Assembly: GCF_018128545.1 (NCBI RefSeq)
Contig: NZ_JAGSND010000003.1
Location: 248,001-312,000, forward strand
From: Sinanaerobacter chloroacetimidivorans
Lineage (GTDB): Bacteria; Bacillota; Clostridia; Peptostreptococcales; Anaerovoracaceae
Length of the DNA stretch: 64,000 nt
Direction: 5' to 3'
Shown: positions 8,196-17,487 of the stretch, piece by piece
Layout of the letters: every line of letters starts with the position of its first letter
How positions within the stretch are numbered: position 1 is the first letter of the stretch
Notes under the pieces: generated by a model
What the model saw: only the letters and a program-made list of their open reading frames with translations
Told to the model about the DNA's origin: nothing
Database searches by the model: none
Position numbers and translations under genes: made by a program

Positions 8196-8699
8196 TTAAA
8201 TTCTTGTTTCAAAGGATTTGGGAAAAAGCGTTCCCTGAACCTCTGATGCATTTTGATCATAGGTTGTGATATCTTTCTGGTTTTCCTGCTTAGATAGGGT
8301 CTTTTCTATTGTATATAATTTGCTCTGCAGCAGAACCCTGCATTTTTCCTTGTAAAAGTTGACTTCCGTCATGGTCAGGTCAAATTCTCCCAGCAATGCG
8401 TAAAACTGCATCTGCAGATCTTTTTCAGGGATCTGCATGATCATTTCAGACAGATTTCTTGCCTGAATACCTAATTTCTTTTGGTATTCGTGAATGGTAT
8501 TGTTAAAATTTCTGGTCTTTAATAGGAGCACCTGCTGGGAACGAAGGTTTTCGTTAAGCTCCTCGATATTGTCCTGCAAAATCGAGTTCAGTTCCTCTTT
8601 CAGCACCGGTATGACGTCCTGGTACATTTTCAGTATTTCTTTCAGGTATCCGTAAAAGTCATTCAGCGTTTGACTGAAAGCGGCTGTTTTATTATCCAT
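8196..8699 (-). CDS. flgN: FlgN-like export chaperone
   Basis: This 167-residue, largely helical and charged protein has the length and heptad character of FlgN/YvyG chaperones, with long helices at LNDFYGYLKEILKMYQDVIP and around LRSQQVLLLKTRNF. Sequence identity in this family is low, so the call rests on size, helix content and position between flgM and flgK, the same as in B. subtilis. FlgN keeps FlgK and FlgL soluble before export. GGAGGAGGGTG lies before the ATG. The last 30 residues are polar and less conserved. Confidence 0.8.
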   Translation of the reverse strand: MDNKTAAFSQTLNDFYGYLKEILKMYQDVIPVLKEELNSILQDNIEELNENLRSQQVLLLKTRNFNNTIHEYQKKLGIQARNLSEMIMQIPEKDLQMQFYALLGEFDLTMTEVNFYKEKCRVLLQSKLYTIEKTLSKQENQKDITTYDQNASEVQGTLFPKSFETRI

Positions 8700-8739
8700 A
8701 GCGTTTCACCCTCCTCCGTTGGTCTTTTCATTCAAGCAG

Positions 8740-9057
8740 TTATTTTAGCATAGCATCGGCCAGTAGATTTGCAGGTACATCATAGGTGCCCTTTTCAATT
8801 CTGTTCTTGATTTCGTTAATGTTGCTGGCAGATGTATTTACGGTTACATCATAGAGAATCGCAGATTTTGCTACGGACAATCGTTTGTCGTCGAAAGATC
8901 CGGTATGGCTGCTTGAAATTTCCGCACTGTCTACCTTATTCTTTATTACATACTTCTTATTTTCTTCCGTATTGATATTTCTTGCAGGATCCGAGGCCTG
9001 ATCTTGTACCTGCTGCGGCTGTATTGTTTTACTTTTATTTACAAATGATATTTCCAT
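8740..9057 (-). CDS. flgM: Anti-sigma-28 factor FlgM
   Basis: The 105-residue protein has a polar, probably disordered N-terminal half and the FlgM-type C-terminal part VDSAEISSSHTGSFDDKR followed by INEIKNRIEKGTYDVPANLL, which binds sigma-28. FlgM holds FliA inactive until the hook is complete and FlgM is exported. The start is the ATG at 9057, preceded by AAAGGAGGTCCG; a longer open frame reaching 9129 lacks a ribosome binding site and adds residues not found in the family. The gene heads the late minus-strand operon and is itself behind a sigma-28 promoter (9145-9171), giving autoregulation. Confidence 0.93.
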   Translation of the reverse strand: MEISFVNKSKTIQPQQVQDQASDPARNINTEENKKYVIKNKVDSAEISSSHTGSFDDKRLSVAKSAILYDVTVNTSASNINEIKNRIEKGTYDVPANLLADAMLK

Positions 9058-9144
9058 TTTTAACGGACCTCCTTTCGTAATGAATCTATTTTTTATGGTA
9101 TATAATGGAAAGAACATAGTTGTCATCATTTTGTTACAATACCT

Positions 9145-9171
9145 ATATCGGCAAGAATCATGAAAACTTTA
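9145..9171 (-). promoter_or_regulatory. Sigma-28 promoter of flgM operon
   Basis: On the minus strand TAAA is followed after exactly 15 bases by GCCGATAT, the same boxes as in front of fliC. It lies about 90 bases upstream of the flgM start. It should drive flgM-flgN-flgK-flgL-DUF6470-fliW-csrA and run on into fliC. Confidence 0.92.
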
Positions 9172-9390
9172 GAATATCAACAAAAAACTTTGAATTCGAT
9201 AAAAAAAGTAGCATATTTATGCAAAACCAACAATTATTAAACTATAAATTGAATTGATGTGTTTTGACCCCTAAAAATAAACTATAAATCGACAATAAAT
9301 TCTATATATCAACAAATTGATGTAAAAAATCAATTGAAAATCGATATTTTAAAAAGAGAAATCCATGCCCCCTATGCATAAAAAAAATAA
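9172..9390. other. AT-rich divergent intergenic region
   Basis: No gene is seen between flgM and flgB. The stretch is very AT-rich. It holds a repeated TAAACTATAAAT (at about 9238 and 9280), short TCGATA-type words and a weak inverted repeat around 9310-9342 (CAAATTGA ... TCAATTG). It separates the late minus-strand operon from the early plus-strand operon and is a plausible place for a regulator of flagellar onset, but no known operator is recognised. Confidence 0.4.
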
Positions 9391-9419
9391 TTGTCTAACT
9401 GTGTAAAATGTAGTAGAAT
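9391..9419 (+). promoter_or_regulatory. Candidate sigma-A promoter of the flagellar superoperon
   Basis: TTGTCT is followed after 17 bases by TAGAAT, four of six and five of six matches to the vegetative consensus. It lies about 125 bases before flgB in an AT-rich region, with no gene between. The class would be early, upstream of FliA. It is only a sequence match. Confidence 0.55.
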
Positions 9420-9544
9420 CCTAGATAGAAGTAACAAAATATTGTGTCAATTTATGTAGCATTATGCAGGAATTTTTTTCTAAAGAAATCATTTGGTACA
9501 TAATGATCAGAATTGTTTGCCAAATGGAAAAAGGAGGGTGAGGC

Positions 9545-9946
9545 ATGATAGGTGATTCTCTGACAGCGGCGATATTGCAAAAAGCGTTGGATGGGACATG
9601 GCAGAGGCAAAAAGCGATTTCCAATAATATCGCAAATTATGAAACACCGGGTTACAAAGCAATGAATGTATCCTTTGAGGATTCCCTGGATCGCGAAGTA
9701 AACAGGCTAAGAGGCAAGGCAATGAATGCCGAAGAGATTTCCAAGGGCAAGGAATCCATAAGAAATGCAGATATCAGCGTTGCTTCCGATTATGCCACGT
9801 TAGAAAGGGCAGACGGGAACAACGTAAATATGGAACTTGAAAATATTGAAATGGCTAAAACGCAAATTCAATATCAATATCTGACCAGAAGCATGTCGGA
9901 TATGTTTTCCAGATTACGATACGCAATCAGTGAAGGGAAGAAATGA
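9545..9946 (+). CDS. flgB: Flagellar basal-body rod protein FlgB
   Basis: The 133-residue protein has the rod motif RQKAISNNIANYETPGYKA near residues 20-38 and the C-terminal helix around AKTQIQYQYLTRSMSDMF. FlgB forms the membrane-proximal rod with FlgC and FliE. It is the first gene of the plus-strand superoperon. AAAGGAGGGTGAGGC precedes the ATG. Its stop overlaps the start of flgC. Confidence 0.95.
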   Translation: MIGDSLTAAILQKALDGTWQRQKAISNNIANYETPGYKAMNVSFEDSLDREVNRLRGKAMNAEEISKGKESIRNADISVASDYATLERADGNNVNMELENIEMAKTQIQYQYLTRSMSDMFSRLRYAISEGKK

Positions 9947-10386
9947 CGATGGATTTTTTAAGCTCTTTAAATATTTCGGGTTCCGGGTTAACGGCACAGA
10001 AACTGAGAATGGATGTGATTTCTCAAAATATCGCAAATGCGGAAGTGACCAGAACTTCATCCGGAACACCGTATCGAAGAAAAATGGTAGTACTCAACAG
10101 TATCAATGATACGGAAAGTTTTCGCAGTGCTCTTGACAAAGCAAGCGGCTTAAATGCCGGCGGCGTGCAGGTTCAGCAGATCGTAGAGGATACGGCGGCT
10201 TTCGTTCCCGTTTATAATCCGACTCATCCTGATGCTAACGAAGAAGGTTACGTAATGCTGCCCAATGTCAACAAGGCACAGGAAATGATCGATATGCTCA
10301 GTACAAGCAGAGCCTATGAGGCAAATTTGACAGCTTTTAATGCAACAAAAGCTATGGTACTCAAAGCTCTGGAAATAGGAAGGTGA
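9943..10386 (+). CDS. flgC: Flagellar basal-body rod protein FlgC
   Basis: The 147-residue protein has the conserved start FLSSLNISGSGLTAQKLRMD, the VISQNIANAEVT rod motif and the C-terminal AYEANLTAFNATKAMVLKAL helix. It is a proximal rod subunit. The ATG at 9943 overlaps the flgB stop; the in-frame ATG at 9949 is an equally good start. The C-terminus lies before an unusual 240-base spacer rather than directly before fliE. Confidence 0.96.
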   Translation: MTMDFLSSLNISGSGLTAQKLRMDVISQNIANAEVTRTSSGTPYRRKMVVLNSINDTESFRSALDKASGLNAGGVQVQQIVEDTAAFVPVYNPTHPDANEEGYVMLPNVNKAQEMIDMLSTSRAYEANLTAFNATKAMVLKALEIGR

Positions 10387-10625
10387 AGATAGAACATTAA
10401 TAAACTTTCAAATCAGTATAATTAAATAATCTCTAAATACTCAAATACCCCAATAGTAACAAACAAAAAAGACTAGAATCAGTGATTGTGTAACAAATGA
10501 ACTAAAAAAGATGTAAATGTAAAAACAAAGTGTGTGTAGATGTAAAAGATGTAGAAGATGTAAAAGATGGAATGTGTTTTATGTAAGTGTGTGTGAAAAA
10601 GATTGTAATAAGTGAGGTATGTGTG
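10387..10625 (+). other. Spacer between flgC and fliE with cytosine-free stretch
   Basis: No gene is recognised. The last part is low in complexity, with repeated GATGTAAA and GTGTGTG words, and from 10527 to 10637 (running into fliE) the plus strand contains no C at all. Such a transcript segment cannot form G-C pairs with itself and should stay single-stranded in front of the fliE ribosome binding site. No hairpin or terminator is visible. Confidence 0.6.
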
Positions 10626-10946
10626 ATGTTTATTGTTCCAATGAATTCCAGTATCAATACGAATAGTATCCAGTCTATAAGTTTAAATTCTGAAAAAATC
10701 GGGTCTGGATCCGGGGAAAACAAAGGCCTTGGGTTTAAGGAAGTTTTCCAGGACGTTATCAAAAATGTAGAAGAGACGGAAGCCGCAACGAAGCTAGATG
10801 CCTATAATCTATCCATAGGAAATGTGGATGATATGCATACGATGATCATCAATGCAGCAAAAGCTGATGTGGCTCTTCAGACGATGGTCCAGCTTAGAAA
10901 TAAAATTCTTGATGCATATACAGAGGTTATGAGAACAAACCTCTAA
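10626..10946 (+). CDS. fliE: Hook-basal body complex protein FliE
   Basis: The 106-residue protein has the FliE features FKEVFQDVIKNVEETE and the C-terminal block MIINAAKADVALQTMVQLRN followed by KILDAYTEVMRT. FliE links the MS-ring to the rod. The ATG at 10626 is chosen because GTGAGGT lies about seven bases upstream and the family is about 100 residues long; a GTG 39 bases earlier would add residues without family support and has no ribosome binding site. Confidence 0.93.
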   Translation: MFIVPMNSSINTNSIQSISLNSEKIGSGSGENKGLGFKEVFQDVIKNVEETEAATKLDAYNLSIGNVDDMHTMIINAAKADVALQTMVQLRNKILDAYTEVMRTNL

Positions 10947-11011
10947 TTTGTGTATGCCTTGTTCTAATTATTTGCAAATCAATTTTAATTACAGATGGAT
11001 GAATAGAATAT

Positions 11012-12559
11012 ATGAATGAACAAATAAAGAAGACCTTGGAGCCTTTTAAGAAATTTTGGGGCGGCACTTCGCCGATCGTAAAAAGGCTGATCATCGGGGG
11101 CATCGTTGTTTCTGTTATTGTTGCTTTGATATTTAGCATACTCCTGAATTCAAAGGACTATGTTGCGATTTTTGATGAGCTGACACAGACGGAAAACCAG
11201 GAAATTCTGGCCAAACTCCAGGAAATGGATGTCGATGCGAAATATGAGAATGGCTCCATCATGGTTCTAAAAGAAGATGAATCAAGAGTAAGAATGGCCC
11301 TTGCAACAGAGGGTTATCCGAAAAGCGGCCTGAGCTATTATTTGATTGAGCAGAGCAGCGGTGTTTTAACGACGGATTATGAGCGAAAGCAGTATGTCAA
11401 TATGCAGCTGCAGGAGAGAATCGCTGCCAGTATCAGGACTTTGGACGGTGTGAAGGATGCTGTGGTAACCATCACTACCCCCAGCGAGAATGGTTTTTAT
11501 CTGCAGGAAAAAGAAAAACCAACCGCTTCCGTTATTATTCATATGAAGCAGGGAAGTACCCTTACGGAGAGTCAGATTTTGGGTATTCAGAATTTGGTGG
11601 CAAAATCCGTTTCCGGACTTTCCAAGGATAATATCGCCCTTTCCGACGGGGAAGGAAACGATCTTCTGGGAAATAGTGTCAGCAACAATGCAGAATACTC
11701 CAAAATAAATGTTACCAGAGAGATTGAAAACGATATTAAAAAGAAAATACTGGCCGTACTGGAAGGTCCCTACGATAGTTCCCAGATTAAGATCTCCGTT
11801 TCGGCAACGGTCAATACCGACGCACTTATAAGAGAAGAATTGACTTACATACCGTCACCGGACGGCAACAACTCGGGAGTCATCAGCGAAGAATCAAGAG
11901 AAGACGAGTCTGCCTCCTCCACCCAGGGAAATGGGGGAGTTCCGGGAACCACTACCAATTCGGAGGTTCCAACCTACCCGGTAGGGGGGAGCACCGGTCA
12001 GAGTACTTCCACCCGCACCAGTGAGGATATCAAGTATCAGGTAAGCCAGACTAAATCTCAGTCGGAAAAATCCGGTGCCGTGGTAGAGACAATTTCCATC
12101 GGAATCGCTATTGACAAGCCGTTCTTTGATCCCGGTGAACAGCAAAGCATAACGCAGCTTGTGGCCTTTGCGGCAGGTGTTGATCCTGCTAATGTAGCGG
12201 TTCAGAATTTCAAGTTCCAGAAACAGGAAAATACGGTAGTTGAAGAAGAACCGGGAATCAATAAAATGATTCTTTACGGAGCCATCGCCGGCGGCGTTCT
12301 GCTGATATTAATAGGAATTCTGGTATTCATCATGTTGAGAAGACGCAGAAGAGCACTGGAAGAACAGGCCTTGAGAGAAAGTGAAGCCCTTGAGAAGGAA
12401 GCGGCATTGAATGCACTCTTCGGAGAGGCTCAAGCAGAAAAGATCCAGCATATTACACCGGTACAGGATGTAAGAAGAGAGGAAATCAAGGAATTCGCGA
12501 AAGAAAATCCGGAAATAGCCGCTCAGATGATCAAGTCCTGGTTACGGAATGAAGAATAG
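11012..12559 (+). CDS. fliF: Flagellar MS-ring protein FliF
   Basis: This 515-residue protein has two membrane segments (about residues 27-46 and 419-441) bracketing the periplasmic-side YscJ/FliF ring-building domains. Visible motifs are SGLSYYLIEQSSGVLTTDYE and QLQERIAASIRTLDGVKDA. The segment around 290-345 is Gly/Ser/Thr-rich and probably disordered. The extreme C-terminus, NPEIAAQMIKSWLRNEE, is the FliG-binding helix. It is translated 65 bases after fliE and 18 before fliG. The length is slightly short of the usual 530-570. Confidence 0.96.
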   Translation: MNEQIKKTLEPFKKFWGGTSPIVKRLIIGGIVVSVIVALIFSILLNSKDYVAIFDELTQTENQEILAKLQEMDVDAKYENGSIMVLKEDESRVRMALATEGYPKSGLSYYLIEQSSGVLTTDYERKQYVNMQLQERIAASIRTLDGVKDAVVTITTPSENGFYLQEKEKPTASVIIHMKQGSTLTESQILGIQNLVAKSVSGLSKDNIALSDGEGNDLLGNSVSNNAEYSKINVTREIENDIKKKILAVLEGPYDSSQIKISVSATVNTDALIREELTYIPSPDGNNSGVISEESREDESASSTQGNGGVPGTTTNSEVPTYPVGGSTGQSTSTRTSEDIKYQVSQTKSQSEKSGAVVETISIGIAIDKPFFDPGEQQSITQLVAFAAGVDPANVAVQNFKFQKQENTVVEEEPGINKMILYGAIAGGVLLILIGILVFIMLRRRRRALEEQALRESEALEKEAALNALFGEAQAEKIQHITPVQDVRREEIKEFAKENPEIAAQMIKSWLRNEE

Positions 12560-12577
12560 TAGGAGATGTGGTAGTGT

Positions 12578-13582
12578 ATGATAAATGATTTGACACCAAG
12601 ACAAAAGGCAGCACAAATCATAATCTCCCTTGGAGCTGATGTTGCCTCAAGTGTCTACAAGCATCTGCAGGAAGATGAGATTGAAAAGCTGACCTATGAG
12701 ATTACGAAGCAGGAGAGTATAGAGCCGGAAATCGCCGATCGTGTAGTAGAGGAATTCTATGGCCTTTGCGTTGCACAAAAGGTTTATCTGGAGGGTGGTA
12801 TCGCTTATGCAAAGAATGTATTGGAAAAAGCATTTGGCGTACAGCAGGGTACCGCTTTGCTGGAAAGAGTAACGAAATCTTTAAGAACAAAAGCTTTTGA
12901 ATTTATTCGAAAAGCAGATTATAAAAATTTAATGAATATGATCGTCAACGAACATCCGCAGACCATTGCTCTGATTTTATCTTATGCCAGGGCGGATCAG
13001 GCCTCTTCCATTATAGCGGAGCTGCCGAAAAACATCCGTGTGGATGTGGTAGAGCGGATTGCAAGAATGGACAGAACTTCTCCTGAAATCATCAGACAGG
13101 TAGAAACCATACTGGAGAGAAAGTTCGAATCCGTAGTATCTGTAGATCTTCTGGAAGTTGGCGGAATTAACTACATCGCTGAAATCATGAACAATATTGA
13201 CAGAGGAACTGAGAAGTTTATCTTTGATGAACTTAACCGAAGTGACCCAAAATTGTCCGAAGAAATCAGAAAGCGCATGTTTGTCTTCGAAGATATCATT
13301 ATTCTCGATCCTCTGGCTATTCAGAGATTCCTCAGAGAAGTGGATACCAAAGAAATGGCTATTGCGCTTAAGGGATCCAATAAAGAAGTCTCTGCCATCA
13401 TCTTTGAAAATATGTCCCAGCGTATGGGTGAAACCGTTAGAAGTGAGATGGAATATCTGCATAACATCAGAGTCAGAGATGTTGACGATGCACAGCAGAA
13501 GATTGTGGCGATTATCAGAAGACTGGAAGAAGAGGGCGAGATCGTCATAACGAAGGGTGGAAAGGATGATATCATTGTCTAG
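12578..13582 (+). CDS. fliG: Flagellar motor switch protein FliG
   Basis: The 334-residue protein has the three FliG domains: N-terminal FliF-binding part starting DLTPRQKAAQIIISLGAD, middle domain with the EHPQTIALILS motif (about residues 125-135), and C-terminal motor domain with FEDIIILDPLAIQRFLREVD carrying the charged residues that face MotA. FliG couples ion flow to rotation and with FliM and FliY forms the C-ring. The 3' end overlaps fliH. Confidence 0.97.
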   Translation: MINDLTPRQKAAQIIISLGADVASSVYKHLQEDEIEKLTYEITKQESIEPEIADRVVEEFYGLCVAQKVYLEGGIAYAKNVLEKAFGVQQGTALLERVTKSLRTKAFEFIRKADYKNLMNMIVNEHPQTIALILSYARADQASSIIAELPKNIRVDVVERIARMDRTSPEIIRQVETILERKFESVVSVDLLEVGGINYIAEIMNNIDRGTEKFIFDELNRSDPKLSEEIRKRMFVFEDIIILDPLAIQRFLREVDTKEMAIALKGSNKEVSAIIFENMSQRMGETVRSEMEYLHNIRVRDVDDAQQKIVAIIRRLEEEGEIVITKGGKDDIIV

Positions 13583-14324
13583 TATTGTGAAAGCCAAAGC
13601 GGCACTTTATGACGTACCATACAAGGTGGAGTACTGTACAACAGTCCATGAAAGCAGCAGCTACGATATGGAAACGGCCGTCAGAAATGAAGTGAAAGAA
13701 AAGAAAGAAGAAATCCTGAGACAAGCAATGATAAAGTCTAAGCAGATTGAAGCGGAAGCGAACAATCGTGCAAATTCTTTGGTGAACAGTGCATTGAAAA
13801 GCAGCAAATCTATGATGCTTGATGCAGAACTGAAGGGCTTTAACGAAGGCTTTCAGCGCGGCCTTGAAGAGGGAAGAATGGCAGCAGAGCAGGCAGCAGA
13901 GGCTGGGCTTGCCGAAATCAAGCGGCTGATAGAAGCCATGAAGGCAGTTCAGAAAGAGACGATGCAGACACAGGAACAGGATCTGGTGAACCTTGCATTT
14001 GAAATCGCAGGCAAAATCATCAGGCAGGAGGTTCAATCCGATGATTCGGCAGTGCTGAAAATGATCGAGGAGATCATTCTGGAGAACCAGGGGAATATCA
14101 AAATCACCCTTTCGGAATATCAGAAATCTCTTGGTATTTATTTGGATAAATCCATCATCCAAAAAATCAGAAGCCTGTCCAAGGATGCGAAGGTGGTTTT
14201 GGTAAAGGAAGAAGACATCATTTTGGTGGAAACGGAAACCGGTATCATCGACATGAGCGTTCCCGTTCAGACAGAGCAATTAAAATTGGCAGTGGATGAG
14301 GCATCGGTGGAACAAGCGTCCTGA
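13566..14324 (+). CDS. fliH: Flagellar export apparatus stator FliH
   Basis: This 252-residue protein is charged and helical, with a long coiled-coil segment (about residues 40-115) and the FliH C-terminal domain with LVNLAFEIAGKIIRQEVQ. FliH binds FliI and holds it at the export gate. Glycine-spaced helix repeats (FNEGFQRGLEEGRMAAEQA) are as in the family. The ATG at 13566 lies five bases after AAGGGTGG; GTG 13557 is possible. It overlaps fliG by 17 bases and is followed by fliI at 18 bases. Confidence 0.92.
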   Translation: MISLSSIVKAKAALYDVPYKVEYCTTVHESSSYDMETAVRNEVKEKKEEILRQAMIKSKQIEAEANNRANSLVNSALKSSKSMMLDAELKGFNEGFQRGLEEGRMAAEQAAEAGLAEIKRLIEAMKAVQKETMQTQEQDLVNLAFEIAGKIIRQEVQSDDSAVLKMIEEIILENQGNIKITLSEYQKSLGIYLDKSIIQKIRSLSKDAKVVLVKEEDIILVETETGIIDMSVPVQTEQLKLAVDEASVEQAS

Positions 14325-14341
14325 TAGGGAGGGAATGCTCC

Positions 14342-15649
14342 TTGATAAATTTAAAAAAATATAACAAAACCATCCGCAATACGGACTCCTTTCGATATTT
14401 TGGTAAAATTGACAAGGTAATCGGAATGATGATCGAATCAACGGGTCCCGAATGTAAGGTAGGCGACCTGTGCAGGATTTATAACAGAGGCCTGGAAAAA
14501 TCCATCAGCGCTGAAGTTGTTGGGTTTCGGGGCAACAAGGTATTGCTGATGCCCTATGAAGAACCGGAAGGGATCAGCCCTGGGAATCTGGTAGAATCCA
14601 CCAACTCCTCCCTGAAGATCGGCGTTTCCGAATCTTTAATCGGAAGAGTGATCAACGCGGTAGGCGAACCCATGGATGACATGGGGCCCGTACTTTGCAA
14701 CACGCAGTATGAAGTACAGAGTACCAGCGCCAACCCGCTTTCGAGGCCTAGAATTCAGGAAATATTGGAGTTTGGCGTAAAAGCCATCGACGGGCTCCTG
14801 ACCATAGGAAAAGGCCAGAGAATGGGCATCTTTGCCGGAAGCGGAGTCGGGAAGAGCACCCTGATGGGGATGATTGCAAGAAACGTAAAGGCAGATGTCA
14901 ACGTGATTGCCCTGGTGGGAGAAAGAGGAAGAGAAGTCAGAGAATTCCTGGAAAGAGATCTGGGTGAAGAAGGACTGGCTCGATCCGTTTTGGTGGTGGC
15001 CACTTCAGACCAGCCCCCTATGCAGAGAATGAAATGTGCCATGGTAGCGACTACCATTGCAGAGTATTTTAAGGATCAGGGCAAGGATGTGCTGCTCATG
15101 ATGGATTCCCTTACCAGATTTGCTATGGCGCAGAGGGAAATTGGCCTGGCTACCGGAGAACCGCCGGTTGCCAGAGGATATACGCCCTCCATTTACTCCA
15201 TGATGCCGAAGCTTCTGGAACGAACCGGAAATTTTGAATGCGGCTCCATTACAGGGATTTATACCGTACTGGTAGAGGGCGACGATGTCAATGAGCCTAT
15301 TTCGGATACGGTACGCGGAATCATCGACGGCCATATCGTCCTTTCAAGAAAGATTGCAATGCGGAACCACTACCCTGCTATAGACGTTTTAGGCAGCGTC
15401 AGCCGGTTAATGAATGATATTGCAGACAAGGACCAGATTGATGCCGCAGGGACGATGAGAAATTTAATGTCTATTTACGATGCGAACTATGATCTGGTGA
15501 ACATCGGCGCATACAAAAGCGGCAGCAACAAAGCCCTGGATCAGGCGCTTCTGAAAATAGACGGCATTCATGAATTTCTGCAGCAGAAGGTGGATGAAAA
15601 AGTAGATTACCCACAGAGTGTTGAATTAATGAAGGTGGCGATTCAATGA
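14342..15649 (+). CDS. fliI: Flagellar export ATPase FliI
   Basis: The 435-residue protein is an F1-beta-like ATPase. The Walker A motif AGSGVGKSTL lies near residue 165, Walker B near VLLMMDSLTRFAMAQREIG, and the arginine-containing C-terminal domain follows. It energises unfolding and delivery of export substrates in complex with FliH and FliJ. The start is a TTG with GGGAGGG eight bases before it, and no ATG closer to the family N-terminus exists. It overlaps fliJ by four bases. Confidence 0.97.
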   Translation: MINLKKYNKTIRNTDSFRYFGKIDKVIGMMIESTGPECKVGDLCRIYNRGLEKSISAEVVGFRGNKVLLMPYEEPEGISPGNLVESTNSSLKIGVSESLIGRVINAVGEPMDDMGPVLCNTQYEVQSTSANPLSRPRIQEILEFGVKAIDGLLTIGKGQRMGIFAGSGVGKSTLMGMIARNVKADVNVIALVGERGREVREFLERDLGEEGLARSVLVVATSDQPPMQRMKCAMVATTIAEYFKDQGKDVLLMMDSLTRFAMAQREIGLATGEPPVARGYTPSIYSMMPKLLERTGNFECGSITGIYTVLVEGDDVNEPISDTVRGIIDGHIVLSRKIAMRNHYPAIDVLGSVSRLMNDIADKDQIDAAGTMRNLMSIYDANYDLVNIGAYKSGSNKALDQALLKIDGIHEFLQQKVDEKVDYPQSVELMKVAIQ

Positions 15650-16095
15650 AAAAGTTTCAGTTTCATTTGGAAAAATTACTATCCTACAAAGGGCAGATGC
15701 TTGACAGTGAAATGATGACGCTGGCAGTGCTGAATGAGGAAATGAAAGTTTCCCAGGAGAAACTTCTCGCATTGCAGGCAGATCTGGATTGCTGCTGCCG
15801 TGAGCTTGAAGATAAAATGCTTCAAAAAACAACACCGGCAGCATGCCAGCTTCACGTTCGATACAAGGAACATTTAAAATTGCAAATCAAACAGATGGAA
15901 AAAGAAATCGCAAAGCTATCATTGCGCATTGACAACCAGATCGATACGATCAAAAACTTAAAGCTGGAAACAAAATCGCTGGAAACCATCAAATCATCCC
16001 GCTATGACGAGTACAAAAAAGAGGATCTCAAAGCGGCAGAACTTCAAGTGGAGGAGTTTGTCTCCACCGCAAAAATGATGATTCGCAGTTTCTGA
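15646..16095 (+). CDS. fliJ: Flagellar export protein FliJ
   Basis: The 149-residue protein is almost entirely an antiparallel coiled coil, beginning MKKFQFHLEKLLSYKGQ, as is usual for FliJ/YscO. It inserts into the FliI hexamer and links it to FlhA. The ATG overlaps the fliI stop (ATGA type), which indicates translational coupling. A Cys-Cys-Cys cluster (DLDCCCREL, about residues 44-52) is unusual for FliJ and has no known role. Confidence 0.9.
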   Translation: MKKFQFHLEKLLSYKGQMLDSEMMTLAVLNEEMKVSQEKLLALQADLDCCCRELEDKMLQKTTPAACQLHVRYKEHLKLQIKQMEKEIAKLSLRIDNQIDTIKNLKLETKSLETIKSSRYDEYKKEDLKAAELQVEEFVSTAKMMIRSF

Positions 16096-16142
16096 CAGAT
16101 TTTGCTTCTATAAATCAATCTTAAGGGAAAGGAGGTGTAAAA

Positions 16143-17474
16143 GTGGAAGCAGGAATCAATTTCAACTTGATTTCCGGTATCAATAACAGTACCACCGCGA
16201 GCAATCAAACGGTAAGCACTCCCAGCGGTGAAGCAGGATCAGGCTCTGTATTTCAGCAGATGATTTCCCAGCTTCTTGGACAGGGAACGAAAGCAGCAGG
16301 CCTGCAGTCTCTCTTCGGTGCGCAGCAGAATCCGGAAGAGGAAACCATGGACTCGGACATGCTTCTTAAGATGCTTTTCTCAGGAAATTTGTCTTTCATT
16401 GAGTCCGCAGGGCAGACTGAGACAGAAAACCTGTCAGATCAACAGGTTCATGACACCACTGGCCAGGACAGCGAGAATGCTTTTTTTACCGATGGTTTTG
16501 ATACCATGCAGAACAATATGGCTGCTATTTTATACTCGATGCAAAACAGCACTAGAAATATGGCAGTTCAATATGTTTCTGATAATCTAAGCATGAAAGG
16601 TAATCTGCCGGAAGGGGTAAACGTTGAATCTGTTACGGCAGCCGGCAGTGCGGCTCTCGTAAATGGTACGGAAGCTGATCAAGGAATCTTCCAAGCCAGG
16701 AATTTTGGTCCGGAGCAGATGATGCAGGGTTCCGGAGACAGTCAATTCGGCAGCGGGATGACCGGGGAAATTTTCCCGACAGGATCTGAAGAAATGCTGA
16801 ATGGTCAGGAAAGAAAATTAACGGATTCAGGGTTAGATCAGCAGACTTTGCCGAATTTCGAGAACCTTGATGAGGCAGATCAGCTGACAAAAAAATGGAC
16901 ATCCGGTTTTGCAGAGAATGCGCAAGGTACAGCGGTACCTGCAGCTGGCATATCGGAGATAACCCAGCAAGGCGTGCAGGGTACACAGGCATCGGAACCT
17001 TACAGTCAGATCAGCAGTGAAATCATGAACCATTTAGACGCCAAAGCACCTGTTGAATTTAAAATGCAGCTGGAACCGGAAAATCTTGGACTGATTGACA
17101 TCAAACTCAAGCTAAACGAAGGTAAGCTCATCATCGACATCATGGCGGCCAATGCAAAAACCCAATCGCTGTTATCCGGCCAGGTGGATAAGCTGGTACA
17201 GAACTTAGGACTGCAAAATGTCCGGATTGAAAGTGTTCAGGTGAGCCAGCAGATGAATCAGCAGAACACAGACGGCCAGAACTACCAAAATCAAGCCTTT
17301 GCCATGAACAGCACCATGGATTTCTCCCAGCGGAAACAGCAGGAGCAATTCGGGAACCAGACGGATTTCATAAGGGGATATGAAACACCAACAGAGGAAC
17401 CCGGAGTAGTCGAAGCTCTTGAGGGGAACCAGGGAGTTCAGGGTTATTATCAAAGAATGAATTATATTGTGTAA
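16143..17474 (+). CDS. fliK: Flagellar hook-length control protein FliK
   Basis: This 443-residue protein has a long Gln/Ser/Asn-rich, low-complexity N-terminal region (to about residue 290) and the conserved Flg_hook domain at about 300-370 with VEFKMQLEPENLGLIDIKLK and GQVDKLVQNLGLQNVRIESV. FliK measures hook length and switches FlhB from hook to filament export. The start is GTG, seven bases after AAAGGAGGTG. It is followed by flgD, whose ribosome binding site overlaps the fliK stop. Confidence 0.93.
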   Translation: MEAGINFNLISGINNSTTASNQTVSTPSGEAGSGSVFQQMISQLLGQGTKAAGLQSLFGAQQNPEEETMDSDMLLKMLFSGNLSFIESAGQTETENLSDQQVHDTTGQDSENAFFTDGFDTMQNNMAAILYSMQNSTRNMAVQYVSDNLSMKGNLPEGVNVESVTAAGSAALVNGTEADQGIFQARNFGPEQMMQGSGDSQFGSGMTGEIFPTGSEEMLNGQERKLTDSGLDQQTLPNFENLDEADQLTKKWTSGFAENAQGTAVPAAGISEITQQGVQGTQASEPYSQISSEIMNHLDAKAPVEFKMQLEPENLGLIDIKLKLNEGKLIIDIMAANAKTQSLLSGQVDKLVQNLGLQNVRIESVQVSQQMNQQNTDGQNYQNQAFAMNSTMDFSQRKQQEQFGNQTDFIRGYETPTEEPGVVEALEGNQGVQGYYQRMNYIV

Positions 17475-17487
17475 AGGAGGAATGAAA

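Noticed and set aside
9058-9129. N-terminal extension of FlgM
   Set aside because: The upstream in-frame codons lie before the AAAGGAGG site and overlap the leader; the family starts at the ATG at 9057.
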